From Gammaproteobacteria bacterium (GTDB taxonomy: Bacteria > Pseudomonadota > Gammaproteobacteria > SURF-13), in the NCBI GenBank assembly GCA_016195665.1, contig JACPZD010000001.1:124001-188000 (forward strand): a stretch of DNA of 64,000 nucleotides, in the 5' to 3' direction. The number at the start of each line of letters is the position of its first letter. Position 1 is the stretch's first letter. Both the position numbers and the translations under genes were made by a program. The notes below the pieces were generated by a model. It ran no database searches, was not told the DNA's origin, and was given only the letters and a program-made list of their open reading frames with translations. This document shows, piece after piece, positions 61,561 to 64,000 of the stretch.

Positions 61561-61638
61561 TTACTTCTTCTTAGCCTTTGCTGACTTTTTAGCAGCGGTT
61601 TTTTTCGCAGCAGGCTTTTTTGCTTTCTTCACTGGCAT
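61561..61638 (-). CDS. 25-residue lysine/alanine-rich protein, copy 2
   Basis: A 26-codon frame encoding MPVKKAKKPAAKKTAAKK then SAKAKKK and stop, with GGAAGGAGGTGATT before the ATG (perfect ribosome site). The KKxAAKK pattern resembles tails of histone H1-like and HU-type bacterial DNA-binding proteins (for example Hc1, AlgP), but here it is the complete protein. Separate hairpin and ribosome site suggest its own expression unit, upstream of copy 1. Confidence 0.72.
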   Translation of the reverse strand: MPVKKAKKPAAKKTAAKKSAKAKKK

Positions 61639-61775
61639 AATAATCACCTCCTTCCTTTTAGTTGATGTTAATGACTACTGCTACAGCGACTACAACAGCT
61701 CAAGACGACGAGCTGCCAAAAGGTGCGGACATATCCGTGCAATAGATGCGCCAACATGCACGTTTTCCGCGCACC

Positions 61776-62924
61776 TTAATCCCAATTCAACGCCCCGCCT
61801 GTTTGGTACTCGATCACGCGCGTCTCGAAGAAGTTTTTCTCTTTATTAAGATCCAGCATTTCGCTCATCCACGGAAACGGATTGGCGGCGCCGGGGTATT
61901 GCGCAAGCAAGCCGATCTGCGCGCAGCGGCGATTGGCGATAAAGTGCAGATAGTCGCTGAACATCGCGGCGTTCAAGCCCAGCACCCCGCGCGGCATGGT
62001 GTCCACGGCGTAACGGTACTCGAGGTCCACGGCGGTGCGGATCAGCGCCGCGATTTCTTCGCGGAATTCGGGCGTCCACAAATGAGGATTTTCGAGTTTG
62101 ATCTGGTTGATGACGTCAATGCCGAAATTCATGTGCATGCTTTCATCGCGCAGGATGTACTGGAACTGCTCGGAGGCGCCGACCATCTTGTTGCGCCGCC
62201 CGAAGGAGAGCATCTGCACGAAGCCGACGTAGAAGAAGATGCCCTCGATGATGACGTAAAAGCCGATCAGGTTGCGCAACAGCCGCTGGTCGGCCTCGGC
62301 GGCGCCGGTCTTGAAATTCTGGTCGGCGAGTTCCTGCGTGAAGGGCAGGCTGAAGGCGGCCTTATCATGCACGCTGGGGATCTCGCGGTACATGTTGAAG
62401 ACCTCGGCCTCGTCCAGCCCCAGACTCTCCACGATGTACTGGTAGGCGTGGGTGTGCAGCGCCTCCTCGAAGGCCTGGCGCAGCAGATACTGACGGCACT
62501 CCGGGTTGGTGATGTGGCGGTACACCGCCAGCACCAGGTTATTGGCGACCAGCGAATCGGCGGTGGAGAAAAAACCCATGTTGCGCTTGATGATGCGCCG
62601 CTCATCCTCGGTGAGGCCGTTGGGCGTTTTCCACAGCGCAATGTCGGCCGACATGTTGATCTCTTGCGGCATCCAATGGTTGTTGCAGGCGGCCAGATAT
62701 TTATCCCACGCCCAGGTGTATTTGAAGGGCACCAGTTGATTGAGGTCGGCGTGGCAGTTGATGATCATTTTATCGTCCACGCGGATGCGCGAGGCGCCCA
62801 TCTCCAGGGCTGCCTCCGGCGCTGCGCCCGGAGACATGGCAACAGGCGCGGACTCAGCCATGACGGCATCCATACCGCGCAGCGCAGGTTGCAGGTTTGT
62901 GTTCGGTTCATCCCATCTCAACAT
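61776..62924 (-). CDS. nrdB: Class Ia ribonucleotide reductase, small (radical) subunit
   Basis: 382 residues. Di-iron ligands are visible in SADIALWK (Asp), [13 protein letters not shown] (Glu, His), EGIFFY (Glu) and RDESMHMNF (Glu, His). The radical tyrosine is the Tyr of HAYQYI. A C-terminal tail ([16 protein letters not shown]) docks on NrdA. AGGAG before the ATG 62924. It follows nrdA by 95 bases, in the usual nrdA–nrdB order. An N-terminal extension of about 40 residues (Ala/Pro-rich) is longer than in E. coli. Confidence 0.95.
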   Translation of the reverse strand: MLRWDEPNTNLQPALRGMDAVMAESAPVAMSPGAAPEAALEMGASRIRVDDKMIINCHADLNQLVPFKYTWAWDKYLAACNNHWMPQEINMSADIALWKTPNGLTEDERRIIKRNMGFFSTADSLVANNLVLAVYRHITNPECRQYLLRQAFEEALHTHAYQYIVESLGLDEAEVFNMYREIPSVHDKAAFSLPFTQELADQNFKTGAAEADQRLLRNLIGFYVIIEGIFFYVGFVQMLSFGRRNKMVGASEQFQYILRDESMHMNFGIDVINQIKLENPHLWTPEFREEIAALIRTAVDLEYRYAVDTMPRGVLGLNAAMFSDYLHFIANRRCAQIGLLAQYPGAANPFPWMSEMLDLNKEKNFFETRVIEYQTGGALNWD

Positions 62925-63019
62925 GATTGTTTCTCCTGAATTTTTGTTGGGTCCGGCACTTGCGTACCCTGACCCAACCTACATTACTTTTCTCTTGTAC
63001 CTTGTCACTTGTATCTGTT

Positions 63020-64000
63020 TTATTGACATGCCTCGCACGTCGGGTCGGTTATCGCACATACGCCGGGAAGCGGCGTGCTCACCGCATTAAGCGCGCCGTC
63101 GCTGATGGTGGACTTCTCGGCGTGGGTGGCGCCCATGGTGCGCAGGTAATAGGTGGTCTTGAGGCCGCGCAACCAGGCGAGCTTGTACGCCTCATCGAGC
63201 TTGCGGCCGGAGGGCTCGGCCATATATAAGTTCAGCGACTGCGCTTGGTCCAGCCACTTCTGGCGGCGGCTAGCGGCCTCAATCAGCCACTGCGGTTCGA
63301 TCTCGAAGGCGGTGGCGTAGAGCACCTTCAGGTCATCGGGAATGCGGCCGATGCGCTGCACGACGCCGTTGAAGTATTTGAGGTCGTGCACCATCACCTC
63401 GTCCCACAGGCCGCGCTCCTTGAGGTCGCGCACCAGATAGGGGTTGGTCACGGTGAACTCGCCCGACAGGTTCGATTTCACGAACAGGTTCTGATAAGTG
63501 GGCTCGATGCTTTGGGTCACGCCGCAGATATTGGAGATCGTGGCGGTCGGCGCGATCGCCAGGCAATTGGAGTTGCGCATGCCGACGGTCGTCACCCGTT
63601 TGCGCAGGGCTTCCCAATCGAGGCCCAGTTCGGCGCTCTGGCTGCGATCCACCTCCAGATAACCGTCGCGCTGTTCCTCGAGCAGGCGGATGCTGTCTAT
63701 CGGCAGGATGCCGCGGCTCCACAAGGAACCCTTGTAACTCTCGTAGCTGCCGCGTTCGGCGGCGAGCTCGGTGGAGGCGTGGATGGCGTAGTAGCTCACC
63801 GCCTCCATGGAGCGGTCGGCGAACTCGACGGCCTGTTGCGAGGCGTAAGGGGTTCGCAGCTTATAGAGGGCGTCGTGGAAACCCATGATGCCGAGCCCCA
63901 CCGGCCGGTGGCGCAGGTTGGAGCGGCGCGCCTGCGGTACGCTGTAATAATTGATGTCTATCACGTTATCCAACATGCGCATCGCAGTGTGCACGGTGCG
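63020..64000 (-). CDS. nrdA: Class Ia ribonucleotide reductase, large subunit, 3' part
   Basis: The last 326 codons; the gene continues beyond base 64000 (frame open: [20 protein letters not shown]). [20 protein letters not shown] is the conserved active-site loop region, and the extreme C-terminus has the CEAC pair (DPTCEACQ) that passes electrons from thioredoxin to the active site. The catalytic and allosteric domains lie outside the window. The regulatory region, including any NrdR boxes, is not visible. Confidence 0.95.
   Translation of the reverse strand, partial: RTVHTAMRMLDNVIDINYYSVPQARRSNLRHRPVGLGIMGFHDALYKLRTPYASQQAVEFADRSMEAVSYYAIHASTELAAERGSYESYKGSLWSRGILPIDSIRLLEEQRDGYLEVDRSQSAELGLDWEALRKRVTTVGMRNSNCLAIAPTATISNICGVTQSIEPTYQNLFVKSNLSGEFTVTNPYLVRDLKERGLWDEVMVHDLKYFNGVVQRIGRIPDDLKVLYATAFEIEPQWLIEAASRRQKWLDQAQSLNLYMAEPSGRKLDEAYKLAWLRGLKTTYYLRTMGATHAEKSTISDGALNAVSTPLPGVCAITDPTCEACQ

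Noticed and set aside
61746-62939. A 397-codon open frame opposite nrdB
   Set aside because: Long only because the GC-rich nrdB codons lack stops on the other strand; nrdB itself is unmistakable.

Overview
The window reads as a chromosomal segment of a gammaproteobacterium. The gene order nudJ–mnmA–hflD, the ypjD–corB pair, class Ia nrdA–nrdB, the argD–argF pair, tldD and a full-length GGDEF/EAL protein all fit that group. A Chromatiales- or Acidiferrobacter-like lineage would suit the heavy metal-resistance load, but that placement is inference. The DNA is GC-rich and dense with housekeeping genes at both ends. No tRNA, rRNA or CRISPR array was recognised.

Layout. 1–14.4 kb holds housekeeping and envelope genes: c-di-GMP enzyme, two Slp lipoproteins, tldD, a cytochrome b/molybdopterin oxidoreductase pair, a large unknown lipoprotein, a decayed C13 peptidase, argF/argD, a PuuD-like membrane protein with a 30-residue membrane peptide, and an asparagine-synthase-like amidotransferase. 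14.4–20.4 kb is a gene graveyard: a porin remnant joined to the 3' end of an RND exporter, a ubiD gene without its 5' third, an intact alpha carbonic anhydrase, a frameshifted EamA transporter with a His-rich tail, a cysteine-desulfurase remnant and a shattered methyltransferase. 20.4–44.1 kb is a metal-response region: a P1B-4-like ATPase, small zinc-ribbon, SHOCT and Met-rich proteins, a CDF exporter with a P-II-like protein, two complete heavy-metal RND operons with different accessory genes, alkaline phosphatase, and a duplicated czcC fragment. 44.1–50 kb looks like an inserted metal island: an integrase remnant, then arsR, a CPC-type P1B ATPase, a small anchored protein, an FtsX-type permease with its ATPase, and a TlpA-like thioredoxin, flanked by ~38-bp direct repeats. 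50–64 kb returns to core genes: an orphan ABC ATPase, hflD, mnmA, nudJ, ypjD, corB, bactofilin, nfeD, slipin, two tiny lysine-rich proteins, nrdB and the end of nrdA.

The most unusual content is not protein-coding. Small transposase-less elements are scattered through intergenic DNA. One type has a CCGCCAAG palindromic core and TAAGGAA–CTCTGA ends. A second has a CCGCAGAGGACGCAGAGG core and TATCCATAAATA ends. A third is built from perfect hairpins placed end to end. They share a preference for CTAAG/CTTAG sites. One hairpin element (37399–37549) interrupts a small gene; deleting the element plus one CTAAG copy restores a clean 79-residue protein. Other copies begin or end exactly on stop codons of neighbouring genes and fill the gaps between convergent genes.

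Several otherwise conserved genes (EamA transporter, P-II-like protein, MgtC) are broken by a single missing base in a short G or C run. This looks as much like homopolymer under-calling as like real decay, so those calls should be read with care.
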